A DNA stretch of 8,101 bases from Acidobacteriota bacterium (GTDB taxonomy: Bacteria; Acidobacteriota; Terriglobia; Bryobacterales; Bryobacteraceae): NCBI GenBank assembly GCA_018268875.1, contig JAFDVT010000604.1, positions 1 through 8,101 on the forward strand. Reading direction: 5' to 3'. Numbering within the stretch: the stretch's first letter is position 1; each line of letters starts with the position of its first letter. Under the pieces are notes generated by a model. It saw only the letters and a list, made by a program, of their open reading frames with translations, ran no database searches and was not told where the DNA came from. Below, piece after piece: positions 1 through 5,769 of the stretch. The position numbers and the translations under genes are program-made.

Positions 1-1
1 G

Positions 2-610
2 GCGATGACCGCCACCGTCATGGAAGATGAGGAATTGTTCCGCCAGCGCTGCGAGCACGCGGTAGACGCCCTCGAACATCTGCCGAAACAGGAGAACCAC
101 GGTTGGATTCTGATCGGCGCCGCCATTGAATCGGTAACGGGCCAGCCCTTGCGATCGTTCCTGAAACAGCGGATCTTCGACCCTCTGCAAATGCGCGACA
201 CGGGCGCGGAATCCGCCGCCGAAGAAAACCCCGAACGCATCGGCGAACCCGAAGAGGACCCACCGCCGTTCACCTTCGTCCGCGACGTCTTCCACCTTGA
301 TGGCAAGCCTCCCGCCGGCCGTCCCGCCTCGGTTTACGAACGCCCGGGCTTCCGGCAGCGCGTGGTGCAGCCCAGGAATCTGTCCTGTTACGCCGGCGCG
401 CTCTCCTTTTTGTCGACCCCAGCGGACCTCGTGCGTTTCGCCTCTCAACTTCCGGTCGTGCAACCCCAGGACGGCGAACTCCACGGCGCCAAAACCGTGT
501 CGCTTCGTCCGGTTCGCAATCGCAACTGGTCCGTTGTCGTGATGGCCAACGCCGCCTACGCGAACACGCCAGCGATTGCCGACAAGATCGCGGAAATCTT
601 CGCCAAATGA
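2..610 (+). CDS. Serine hydrolase, beta-lactamase/LACTB-like, 3' fragment, probably degenerate
   Basis: The reading frame is open from the left edge, so the N-terminus, including the SxxK nucleophile motif, lies outside the window; the first ATG at 5 is not necessarily the start. Numbering from that ATG, residues 33-66 (GWILIGAAIE, VTGQPL, FLKQRIFDPLQM) match the conserved helix after the active-site Tyr motif in class C/LACTB-type penicillin-binding hydrolases. Residues 131-147 (GALSFLSTPADLVRFAS) match the later conserved helix, and 175-187 (WSVVVMANA) the final beta strand. Two usual elements are missing. The PGxxxxYSxYG stretch with the catalytic Tyr is replaced by LPKQENHG at 26-33. Only about 25 residues separate the DLVRF helix from the last strand, so the segment that normally precedes the HxG/KTG box is absent. 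This suggests in-frame deletions and an inactive protein. The gene converges on the esterase gene. Family assignment is fairly secure; activity is doubtful. Confidence 0.75.
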   Translation, partial: AMTATVMEDEELFRQRCEHAVDALEHLPKQENHGWILIGAAIESVTGQPLRSFLKQRIFDPLQMRDTGAESAAEENPERIGEPEEDPPPFTFVRDVFHLDGKPPAGRPASVYERPGFRQRVVQPRNLSCYAGALSFLSTPADLVRFASQLPVVQPQDGELHGAKTVSLRPVRNRNWSVVVMANAAYANTPAIADKIAEIFAK

Positions 611-692
611 CGACTCCGCGTTCCGCGATCCAACTGCTCGCCAGCGCAATCCTGTCCACCGAAAACAGGACGAATTGCACCATTTCTGGTGA

Positions 693-731
693 CAGTTCCG
701 GGAAGCGGTACGGTACCGCTCACCGGAACTG
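693..731. repeat. 39-bp imperfect palindrome (19-bp arms, 1-bp centre)
   Basis: The left arm CAGTTCCGGGAAGCGGTAC (693-711) and the right arm GTACCGCTCACCGGAACTG (713-731) are reverse complements at 17 of 19 positions, with a single central G at 712. The two mismatches are adjacent (GA against TG). A palindrome this long with almost no loop is more typical of a repeat element, a cruciform or a protein-binding dyad than of a simple terminator, and no T-tract follows on either strand. Its position between convergent genes would still allow it to act as a transcript 3'-end barrier. Confidence 0.7.
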
Positions 732-801
732 GTGCGGTGACAGGCCGGAAGCGGTGCGCCCGGACAAATCCGAGGTGGGGAATGCCTGAGGTGAACCTGC
801 C

Positions 802-823
802 TCTAGGGGCGTCGGCCCCTGGA
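802..823. terminator. GC-rich hairpin with GTCG loop, possible bidirectional terminator
   Basis: AGGGGC (805-810) pairs with GCCCCT (815-820) around the loop GTCG. The stem extends outward through a T-G pair, C-G and T-A, giving nine pairs (802-810 with 815-823). There is no T-run on either side, so intrinsic termination of the usual kind is not shown; the role is inferred from the convergent position. Confidence 0.35.
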
Positions 824-914
824 CGGAATGCCCTCAAGCGCGGGGTGTCGAACGCTACCCGCATCGCGTTAAAGGCTGGCCAAATCCCGGAATCCTCGTA
901 GCCCTGCAATGTCG

Positions 915-928
915 CGAGGAATACCTCG
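915..928 (-). terminator. Short hairpin just after the esterase stop codon
   Basis: Read on the minus strand, CGAGG, loop TATT, then CCTCG forms a five-pair stem starting about five bases after the esterase TGA (934-936). No T-tract follows. It may mark the 3' end of the minus-strand transcript or be chance. Confidence 0.25.
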
Positions 929-933
929 AAGAA

Positions 934-1665
934 TCACTTCCCGAACAGGGTCTCGAAGTAGTACGGGACGCACTTGCGCCACCACGGCCAGTCATGACCC
1001 ACGTCATGCCCCCAAACGTCCAGCCAGTGCGGAATCCCCTTCGAATGCAGGATGTCGGAAAGCTGCCGCGACCGCGCCGCGTCTTCATGCGGACCCTGCC
1101 CGGTGAAAATGATGATGCGTTTGTCGCCCCGTTGCAGTTCCGGACTGTGCAGGTGCGGCAGGAAATCCACCGGGTTGTTGAAGTACACATCCATGCCGTT
1201 GTAGCCGTGCAGGAAGTTGCGGATGTCGTAGCTGCCGCTCAGCAGGATGGCGCCGCTAAAACGCTCGGGATGGCGAAAAAACAGGTTCGCGGCCAGATAC
1301 GCGCCCAGGCTGATGCCGAAAATCATCGGCTTGACGTCGCCGCCGCCGCAATCCTGACGGATCAGCGGCAGGACTTCCTCTGTGATGTAGCCGTCATACC
1401 GGTTGAGCCAGTCGCATTTTTCCTGCGCCGATGCCCGATCGTTCAGCAACGCCTGTTTGTTGACGCTGTTCACCGAATACATCTTCGCCTTGCCGTGCTC
1501 AAGCCAAGGGCGGACAGAGTCGATCAGCCCAAACCGTTCGTACTCCAAAAAGTCGGCGGCGGCGGTAGGCAACGCGAGGATCGGAGTGCCCCAATGCCCA
1601 TAGGCGACAAGGGGCATATCACGATAGAGACGTTCGCTGTACCAGCCGGTGATGTTGCGGCGCAT
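934..1665 (-). CDS. Alpha/beta-hydrolase fold esterase (COG4947-like)
   Basis: This is a 243-residue, apparently cytoplasmic protein with no signal peptide or membrane segment. It fits the esterase/lipase superfamily group related to esterase D-type hydrolases. The nucleophile elbow G-I-S-L-G lies at 117-121 (Ser119) after a hydrophobic strand (PMIF). The C-terminal GHDVGHDWPWWR stretch (219-230) supplies the catalytic His, most likely His224, since GHDWPxWR is the usual motif of this group; His220 is the alternative. The acid may be in the loop near 187-195. The early segment 59-72 (KMYSVNSVNKQALL) is also typical of the group. The natural substrate cannot be read from the sequence. The gene begins 42 bp after the HD-GYP/GGDEF gene on the same strand, so co-transcription is likely. 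The ATG is chosen as the only start giving the full fold; a GAGGG sits 11 bases upstream, slightly far for a Shine-Dalgarno site. Confidence 0.8.
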   Translation of the reverse strand: MRRNITGWYSERLYRDMPLVAYGHWGTPILALPTAAADFLEYERFGLIDSVRPWLEHGKAKMYSVNSVNKQALLNDRASAQEKCDWLNRYDGYITEEVLPLIRQDCGGGDVKPMIFGISLGAYLAANLFFRHPERFSGAILLSGSYDIRNFLHGYNGMDVYFNNPVDFLPHLHSPELQRGDKRIIIFTGQGPHEDAARSRQLSDILHSKGIPHWLDVWGHDVGHDWPWWRKCVPYYFETLFGK

Positions 1666-1671
1666 TCCCGA

Positions 1672-1677
1672 ATTGTA
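1672..1677 (-). promoter_or_regulatory. Possible -10 box (TACAAT) directly upstream of the esterase start
   Basis: On the minus strand TACAAT is followed by six bases (TCGGGA) and then the esterase ATG, which would place transcription start at or next to the start codon. It matches TATAAT at five of six positions, but no convincing -35 element is seen 16-18 bases further upstream. It may be an internal, leaderless-type promoter or chance. Confidence 0.25.
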
Positions 1678-1707
1678 CCCTCAGCCTCAACAGTGGCTGG
1701 GAACGCC

Positions 1708-4182
1708 TCAAGAGCCGACCGCGGCTACCGGGCTGGACCCCACCGAGGCAGGCGTCGCGACGTTGGGAGGCATGCGCATCGGCGTGTCTTGCGGCTTCGA
1801 GCCTCCGGGTTGGCGAGCTTTTTTCGCCTGTCCGAGCTTCCGGTCGGCTTTGCTTAGCAGCACTTCCACCGCGTCGCCGTCGGCGGGATAGTAGGCATCG
1901 CCGATGGTGACCGAGAAGTGATCGTCCGAACACGTATTGCGTCCCGCTTCCATGGCCAGGATCTGGATCTGCCGAATGCGTGGCTGCAGGTCGTTGGCGC
2001 CCACTTGCGGAATAACGATCGCGAACTCGTCTCCACCGACGCGAGCCACCAGATCATAGTCCCGGAACATGCCCCGCAATCCGTTCGCGAACGCCTCGAT
2101 CGTCGCGTTGGCCGTGGCTACGCCGTGGCGGGTCGTCCAATCGCGCAGCCCGTCGATGTCGCAGATCAGGACCGCCAGTTGGTCACCCGAACGGCGCGCC
2201 CGCGACAACTCGCCGTCGAATCGTTCGAGCAGGCTTGGCAGGTTCGGCAGGCCCGTCAGCGCGTCGACGCGAGATGTCTCCACCGCCGTCGTATGCGTCA
2301 GAGCATTTTCGATGGACGCCGCGAGCTTGGCCGAAATCCCCTGCAGGATCCGCAAATGGTCTTTCTGGAAGAAGTCCCGCTCGGCTGCGTAAAACGCGAT
2401 GACGCCCGAAAACTCGCCAATACCGGTGAGCGGAACCGCCAGCGCCGCCCCCAGCGTAGTGAACTTGGCGGGATTGTTGAGGTAGCCCGGCTCGACAGCG
2501 GGATTGCCGTTCATAATCGGCTTGCTGTTCTGCGCCACCCATCCGGCCAGCCCCTCGCCGAGGGGAATCTTCAATTCGCTGAACAGCGACGCATTGGCGC
2601 CTTCCGCATAATACGCTTCCAGGTTCTGTCCGTTGCGCACCCACAACACCATGGCCTGATGCGGGATCAGCGGATTCAGGCGGCTCGACACCAGCGACAG
2701 CGTCTCTACCAGGCTCAACGACTTGCTCATATCGCCCGACAACGCGAAGAGTTCCTGCATTTCAGCGCGAGCTTCGGCGATCGATTGCAGGAATGGCAGC
2801 CCGCCCGATCCCGCCGGCCTCGGTACCGAGACTTCGAACCCGGCTGCCGGCGCCTCGCCACGTTCAATTTTGAGGTTCGTCGAAAGTTTGACGACGTCTA
2901 CGCACGCGGCCGTGGCTTTCTTTTCGAGTTCCTGGTAGCGCCGTTGCAGAATCTCGACGATCCGCGGTTCAAAGCTCTTGCCCGATTCGGCTACCACGAC
3001 TTTCATCGCCTCGTCGATCGGCAACGCTTTGCGGTATTGGCGATCCGACGCCAACGCATCCAGGCAGTCCACCGCCGCCAGAATCCGCGCGCCGATCGGA
3101 ATCTGTTCGCCGGCCAAGCCGTAGGGATACCCCGTGCCGTTCCACTTTTCGTGATGCGCCGCGACAATGGGGGCCACCGGATACGGAAATTGCACGTGTT
3201 CCAGAATCTCCGCGCCCACCACCGGGTGGATTTTCATCTTTTCGAACTCTTCGTGCGTCAGCTTTCCGGGCTTGCAGATGATGTGCTCCGGAACCGCCAG
3301 TTTTCCGATGTCATGCAGGATCGCGGCTGCCCGCAGCGCTTCCACCTGATCGCCTTTGAGACCGAGTTCCTCGCCAAGCGCCAGGGCGTAAATCTGCACC
3401 CGGCGCAGATGCGCGTGCGTCGTGTCGTCCTTCGCTTCAATGGCCAGCGCCAGCGATTCGATCGTGCGCAAATGCAGCGCCGACACTTCCTCGGCATGAT
3501 TCTTGGCGTCCTCGAGGCGCCCCGTATACGTGGTGAAGGACCGGTAGAACAGGTACATCACCGGCAGGATCAGGAGCGAGGTATGCCAGCCGAACGACCG
3601 CGACGCGATGCTCAGCAAGCCCGCGAGCGCGGCTCCGGCCAGATAATACGGGAACGAGAAGAGGTAATTCTTGCGCCAGGTTTCGAGCGGCTTGTTGCCC
3701 TCAATGAGCGCGATCACGGTGGCGATCGCCAGCGTGTTCACCAGAAACGCAGCCAGTGCCCCGATCAGCAGGCCCGCCGCCATTTCCCACTCGCCGAACA
3801 GAGGACCCAGCCCGTGATAGATGTAGTACGCCGCTTGCGCCGCGAGCGACACCACGCTGACGTTGAACGCCGCCTGTTCGAGCGTCGTGCGTTTGCGCGA
3901 CTGCCACAACGATTGCGCGAGCGCGGCCGTCCAGGCGATGGCCACCGTCTCCGACACGGTCATCGAAATGATGGCCAGAAACTGGAAGACGAAAACCGCC
4001 GATAAGGTCCCCGGAATCGAAGGCAGCTTCACCCGCAGCCCCGACGACGCCACCGCGAGAATCAGCATCGTCAAAAAGTGCGGAACGTCGCTCGATTGCC
4101 AGCGCAACAGGATCGCCGAACCGGTTGTGAAAAACCCAGCCGCGCAAACCGCCGCAATGTAAATTTTCGCCTTGGCCAGCAT
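1708..4182 (-). CDS. Membrane HD-GYP / GAF / GGDEF protein (cyclic dinucleotide signalling)
   Basis: This 824-residue protein has an N-terminal membrane domain of about seven hydrophobic segments (residues 7-214) that probably acts as sensor or anchor. The HD-GYP domain (about 235-415) is canonical: H258 in HxxRV, HDIGK at 290-294, H319, HHE at 343-345, GYP at 351-353, D372 and RQYR at 381-384. This predicts a phosphodiesterase that cleaves c-di-GMP or a related dinucleotide. A helical linker precedes a GAF domain (about 475-630), which usually binds a small ligand or dimerises. The GGDEF domain (about 635-790) has GGDEF at 716-720 and the RxxD product-inhibition site at 707-710. However, the positions matching PleD Asn335, Asp336, His340 and Asp344 are Thr683, Thr684, Val688 and Asn692. 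The protein ends in a Pro/Ser-rich tail. AGGG seven bases before the ATG supports this start. The gene lies 98 bp after the sulfatase gene and 42 bp before the esterase gene. Domain calls are firm; the net activity is open. Confidence 0.92.
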   Translation of the reverse strand: MLAKAKIYIAAVCAAGFFTTGSAILLRWQSSDVPHFLTMLILAVASSGLRVKLPSIPGTLSAVFVFQFLAIISMTVSETVAIAWTAALAQSLWQSRKRTTLEQAAFNVSVVSLAAQAAYYIYHGLGPLFGEWEMAAGLLIGALAAFLVNTLAIATVIALIEGNKPLETWRKNYLFSFPYYLAGAALAGLLSIASRSFGWHTSLLILPVMYLFYRSFTTYTGRLEDAKNHAEEVSALHLRTIESLALAIEAKDDTTHAHLRRVQIYALALGEELGLKGDQVEALRAAAILHDIGKLAVPEHIICKPGKLTHEEFEKMKIHPVVGAEILEHVQFPYPVAPIVAAHHEKWNGTGYPYGLAGEQIPIGARILAAVDCLDALASDRQYRKALPIDEAMKVVVAESGKSFEPRIVEILQRRYQELEKKATAACVDVVKLSTNLKIERGEAPAAGFEVSVPRPAGSGGLPFLQSIAEARAEMQELFALSGDMSKSLSLVETLSLVSSRLNPLIPHQAMVLWVRNGQNLEAYYAEGANASLFSELKIPLGEGLAGWVAQNSKPIMNGNPAVEPGYLNNPAKFTTLGAALAVPLTGIGEFSGVIAFYAAERDFFQKDHLRILQGISAKLAASIENALTHTTAVETSRVDALTGLPNLPSLLERFDGELSRARRSGDQLAVLICDIDGLRDWTTRHGVATANATIEAFANGLRGMFRDYDLVARVGGDEFAIVIPQVGANDLQPRIRQIQILAMEAGRNTCSDDHFSVTIGDAYYPADGDAVEVLLSKADRKLGQAKKARQPGGSKPQDTPMRMPPNVATPASVGSSPVAAVGS

Positions 4183-4183
4183 T

Positions 4184-4216
4184 CCGATACCCTGCGTTCG
4201 CTGTTGAACTTATCGG
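4184..4216 (-). promoter_or_regulatory. 5' UTR hairpin around the Shine-Dalgarno site of the HD-GYP/GGDEF gene
   Basis: On the minus strand CCGATA (4216-4211) can pair with TATCGG (4189-4184), and inside it GTTC (4209-4206) with GAAC (4199-4196). The AGGG Shine-Dalgarno stretch (4193-4190) would lie in an internal bulge, and the outer stem ends one base before the ATG. It could modulate translation, but the stems are only six and four pairs, so chance is quite possible. Confidence 0.3.
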
Positions 4217-4233
4217 CATCGGAAAAGCGTGTC

Positions 4234-4263
4234 TTTACAATTTTCGCCAGTACTAAGTGTCGG
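4234..4263 (-). promoter_or_regulatory. Weak candidate promoter for the HD-GYP/GGDEF gene, with adjacent dyad
   Basis: On the minus strand CCGACA (4263-4258) and TGTAAA (4239-4234), 18 bases apart, each match four of six bases of the sigma-70 consensus. Just upstream, at 4264-4276, is the dyad AAGTCC-T-GGACTT, directly beyond the sulfatase stop. Together they suggest a promoter separate from the sulfatase transcript, with a possible operator, but the scores are low. Read-through from the sulfatase gene remains possible. Confidence 0.25.
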
Positions 4264-4280
4264 AAGTCCAGGACTTTACG

Positions 4281-5699
4281 TCAGCTTGAGTACCGTTTCT
4301 TCCAATCCGCCAATTCAATCTGTAAGCGGTCCCGCACTGTAAGGAATTGCGTATTGGAGTATTGATTCACTTTCTCCCGCGGATCGTTCCGGAGATCGAA
4401 TAATTCGTTCGGTCCTTTGCCGTCATTCCGTATGACAAGCTTGAACCGGTTATCCCGCGCCATGTCCGTATTTCGCAGGTGCGCAAACACCGCGCTCCGC
4501 CACGGCGGCGTCTTCGACCCGGGCTTTCGTAGAACAAGGGGCAACAGGGATTGTCCGCACAGATTGCGCGACGCCGGCAGCGCCGCCCCGGTCAGTTCGC
4601 AGAACGTCGGCAGCACGTCGTAGAAGCTCACCAATTCCGGCCGCGACGATTCTACGGGCACCCGTCCCGGCCATGACATCAGCATCGGAACCCGCACCGA
4701 CTCTTCATACATGGTGGGCGGATCCGACGCGAGGCCTTTGCTCCACAGTCCGTGACGGCCCAGCAGGAACCCGTTGTCGCCCACAAACAGAATGACTGTG
4801 TTGTCGTATAAGCCTTTTTCTTTCAGCTTGTTGAGCAGCGCCGGAATCTGGTCGTCAAGCGCCGTGACGCCGGCTGCGCACTTGCGGATATTGCCAACCG
4901 TGTCGGCGAGCAGGTTTTTTTCACGCAGCGCGTTCGGGGCCGGCGGCTCCCACCCGACGGTGTCGAAACTCGTCTTGGCGTACATGTCGTAGTACTTCTG
5001 CGGATGGCCATCGTACGGCGTGTGCGGATTCAGATAGCTGACCGTCAAAAAGAACGGCTTTGCCGCCGACTGTTTGCCGAGATATTCACAGGCCTTATCG
5101 GTCATCAATTGCGGCATGTAGCCTTTTTCGGTGCGAACGTCGCCGTTCAGCGACATTTCCGGATCGTTGTAGGCGCGCGATCCGCCGATCATCGTGTACC
5201 ACCAGTTGATGCCATGCCCCGGCTTTGCATCTTCATGATGCATATGCCACTTGCCGACGTAGCCGACGTCGTAGCCTTTGCTCGCCGCCAGGTCCGTCAG
5301 CATGACTTCGCTGCCGAACGACGCCGGAATGTCTTTCTGCCCTTGCGGCGGGTCGGCAATCGGCGCGGCGGTCAGAAAGTCATGGATGCCGTGCTGCATC
5401 GGGGTCCGCCCGGTGAACAGCGTGGCACGGCTGGGCGAACAGATCGGCGTGCAGACAAAGGCGTTCTGAAAACGGGCGCCCCGGCGCGCCAGGTTGTCGA
5501 TATTCGGCGTGCGGAACTCTTTATTTCCATAACAACCAAGCATCCAGGCGGCAAGATCGTCGGCGATGATCAGCAGGACGTTGGGCGGAGTCGCACTGGG
5601 ACTATTCTGCCCGCGAACGGACGTGGTGGTAGCGATGGCGGCGGCAGTGGCCGCTCCGGTCTGGGCAAGAAAACTGCGGCGGTTCAACAACTCAGGCAC
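4281..5699 (-). CDS. Tat-exported type I sulfatase
   Basis: This 472-residue protein is predicted to hydrolyse sulfate esters outside the cytoplasm. The N-terminus carries a twin-arginine signal (NRRSFL at 6-11, then an Ala/Thr-rich hydrophobic run to about residue 30). The family motif C-S-P-S-R at 87-91 gives Cys87, which must be oxidised to formylglycine; the following TLFTGR is also typical. Metal and active-site residues are visible: Asp47-Asp48, Lys150 and His152 in GKWH, His226 in NPHTP, Asp308-Asn309 in GDNG, and Lys321 in WSKG. The C-terminal NELFDLRNDP (431-440) is the usual sulfatase tail, so the protein is full length. No formylglycine-generating enzyme or anaerobic maturase is in the window. 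The start is GTG; it is the first plausible start after an in-frame TAG, and no strong Shine-Dalgarno site precedes it. The substrate (for example a sulfated polysaccharide) cannot be assigned. The gene is divergent from the sigma-factor operon. Confidence 0.93.
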   Translation of the reverse strand: MPELLNRRSFLAQTGAATAAAIATTTSVRGQNSPSATPPNVLLIIADDLAAWMLGCYGNKEFRTPNIDNLARRGARFQNAFVCTPICSPSRATLFTGRTPMQHGIHDFLTAAPIADPPQGQKDIPASFGSEVMLTDLAASKGYDVGYVGKWHMHHEDAKPGHGINWWYTMIGGSRAYNDPEMSLNGDVRTEKGYMPQLMTDKACEYLGKQSAAKPFFLTVSYLNPHTPYDGHPQKYYDMYAKTSFDTVGWEPPAPNALREKNLLADTVGNIRKCAAGVTALDDQIPALLNKLKEKGLYDNTVILFVGDNGFLLGRHGLWSKGLASDPPTMYEESVRVPMLMSWPGRVPVESSRPELVSFYDVLPTFCELTGAALPASRNLCGQSLLPLVLRKPGSKTPPWRSAVFAHLRNTDMARDNRFKLVIRNDGKGPNELFDLRNDPREKVNQYSNTQFLTVRDRLQIELADWKKRYSS

Positions 5700-5769
5700 A
5701 GTATCCAGTTTACTTCGCCGTTTTCGCTACCATAAAAGAGCTCTGCACGTTTTTACAAGACGTGGCGTC
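5700..5769. promoter_or_regulatory. Divergent promoter region between sulfatase and sigma-factor genes
   Basis: Seventy AT-richer bases separate the sulfatase GTG from the sigma ATG. On the plus strand TTTACT (5709-5714) and CATAAA (5731-5736), 16 bases apart, are a possible sigma-70 pair (four of six matches each). On the minus strand TTGTAA (5758-5753) is a possible -35, but its -10 partner near TTTATG is weak. An 8-bp palindrome AGAGCTCT lies at 5737-5744, between the two putative cores. No ECF-type AAC/CGT pair could be assigned with confidence, so autoregulation is not shown. Confidence 0.35.

Larger units (their letters stand above)
611..933. other. Convergent intergenic region, no credible gene, rich in dyad symmetry
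   Basis: This 323-bp spacer lies between the stop codons of two converging genes. Short open frames cross it, but none shows a recognisable protein family, a good ribosome binding site or natural composition. It holds a large palindrome (693-731), a GTCG-loop hairpin (802-823), a short hairpin near the esterase stop (915-928), a diverged direct repeat of GGTGACAG followed by CCGG and AAGCGGT (688-709 and 736-754), and two copies of GGAATGCC (779-786, 825-832). A bidirectional termination zone or a REP-like repeat element are the simplest readings; a small structured RNA cannot be excluded. Confidence 0.6.

Noticed and set aside
689..901. Small plus-strand frame with a Gly/Thr/Pro repeat (VPGSGTVPLTGTGAVTG)
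   Set aside because: The repeat is simply the translation of the palindrome and direct repeats. No Shine-Dalgarno site or family resemblance was found.
994..1857. A 287-codon plus-strand open frame opposite the esterase gene and the end of the HD-GYP/GGDEF gene
   Set aside because: It crosses two genes with clear families on the other strand and shows no recognisable domain; an antisense shadow.
1918..4005. A 695-codon open frame on the plus strand opposite the HD-GYP/GGDEF gene
   Set aside because: It mirrors a real gene whose domains are unmistakable. Its product is an Arg/Gln/His-rich string without motifs, as expected for an antisense frame in GC-rich DNA.
5004..5735. A 243-codon plus-strand open frame opposite the sulfatase gene
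   Set aside because: It lies within a sulfatase with all catalytic motifs intact; no independent coding evidence.
5566..5769. Upstream extension of the sigma-factor frame
   Set aside because: It is open but antisense to the sulfatase signal-peptide region, covers the divergent promoter, and adds residues unrelated to any sigma region.
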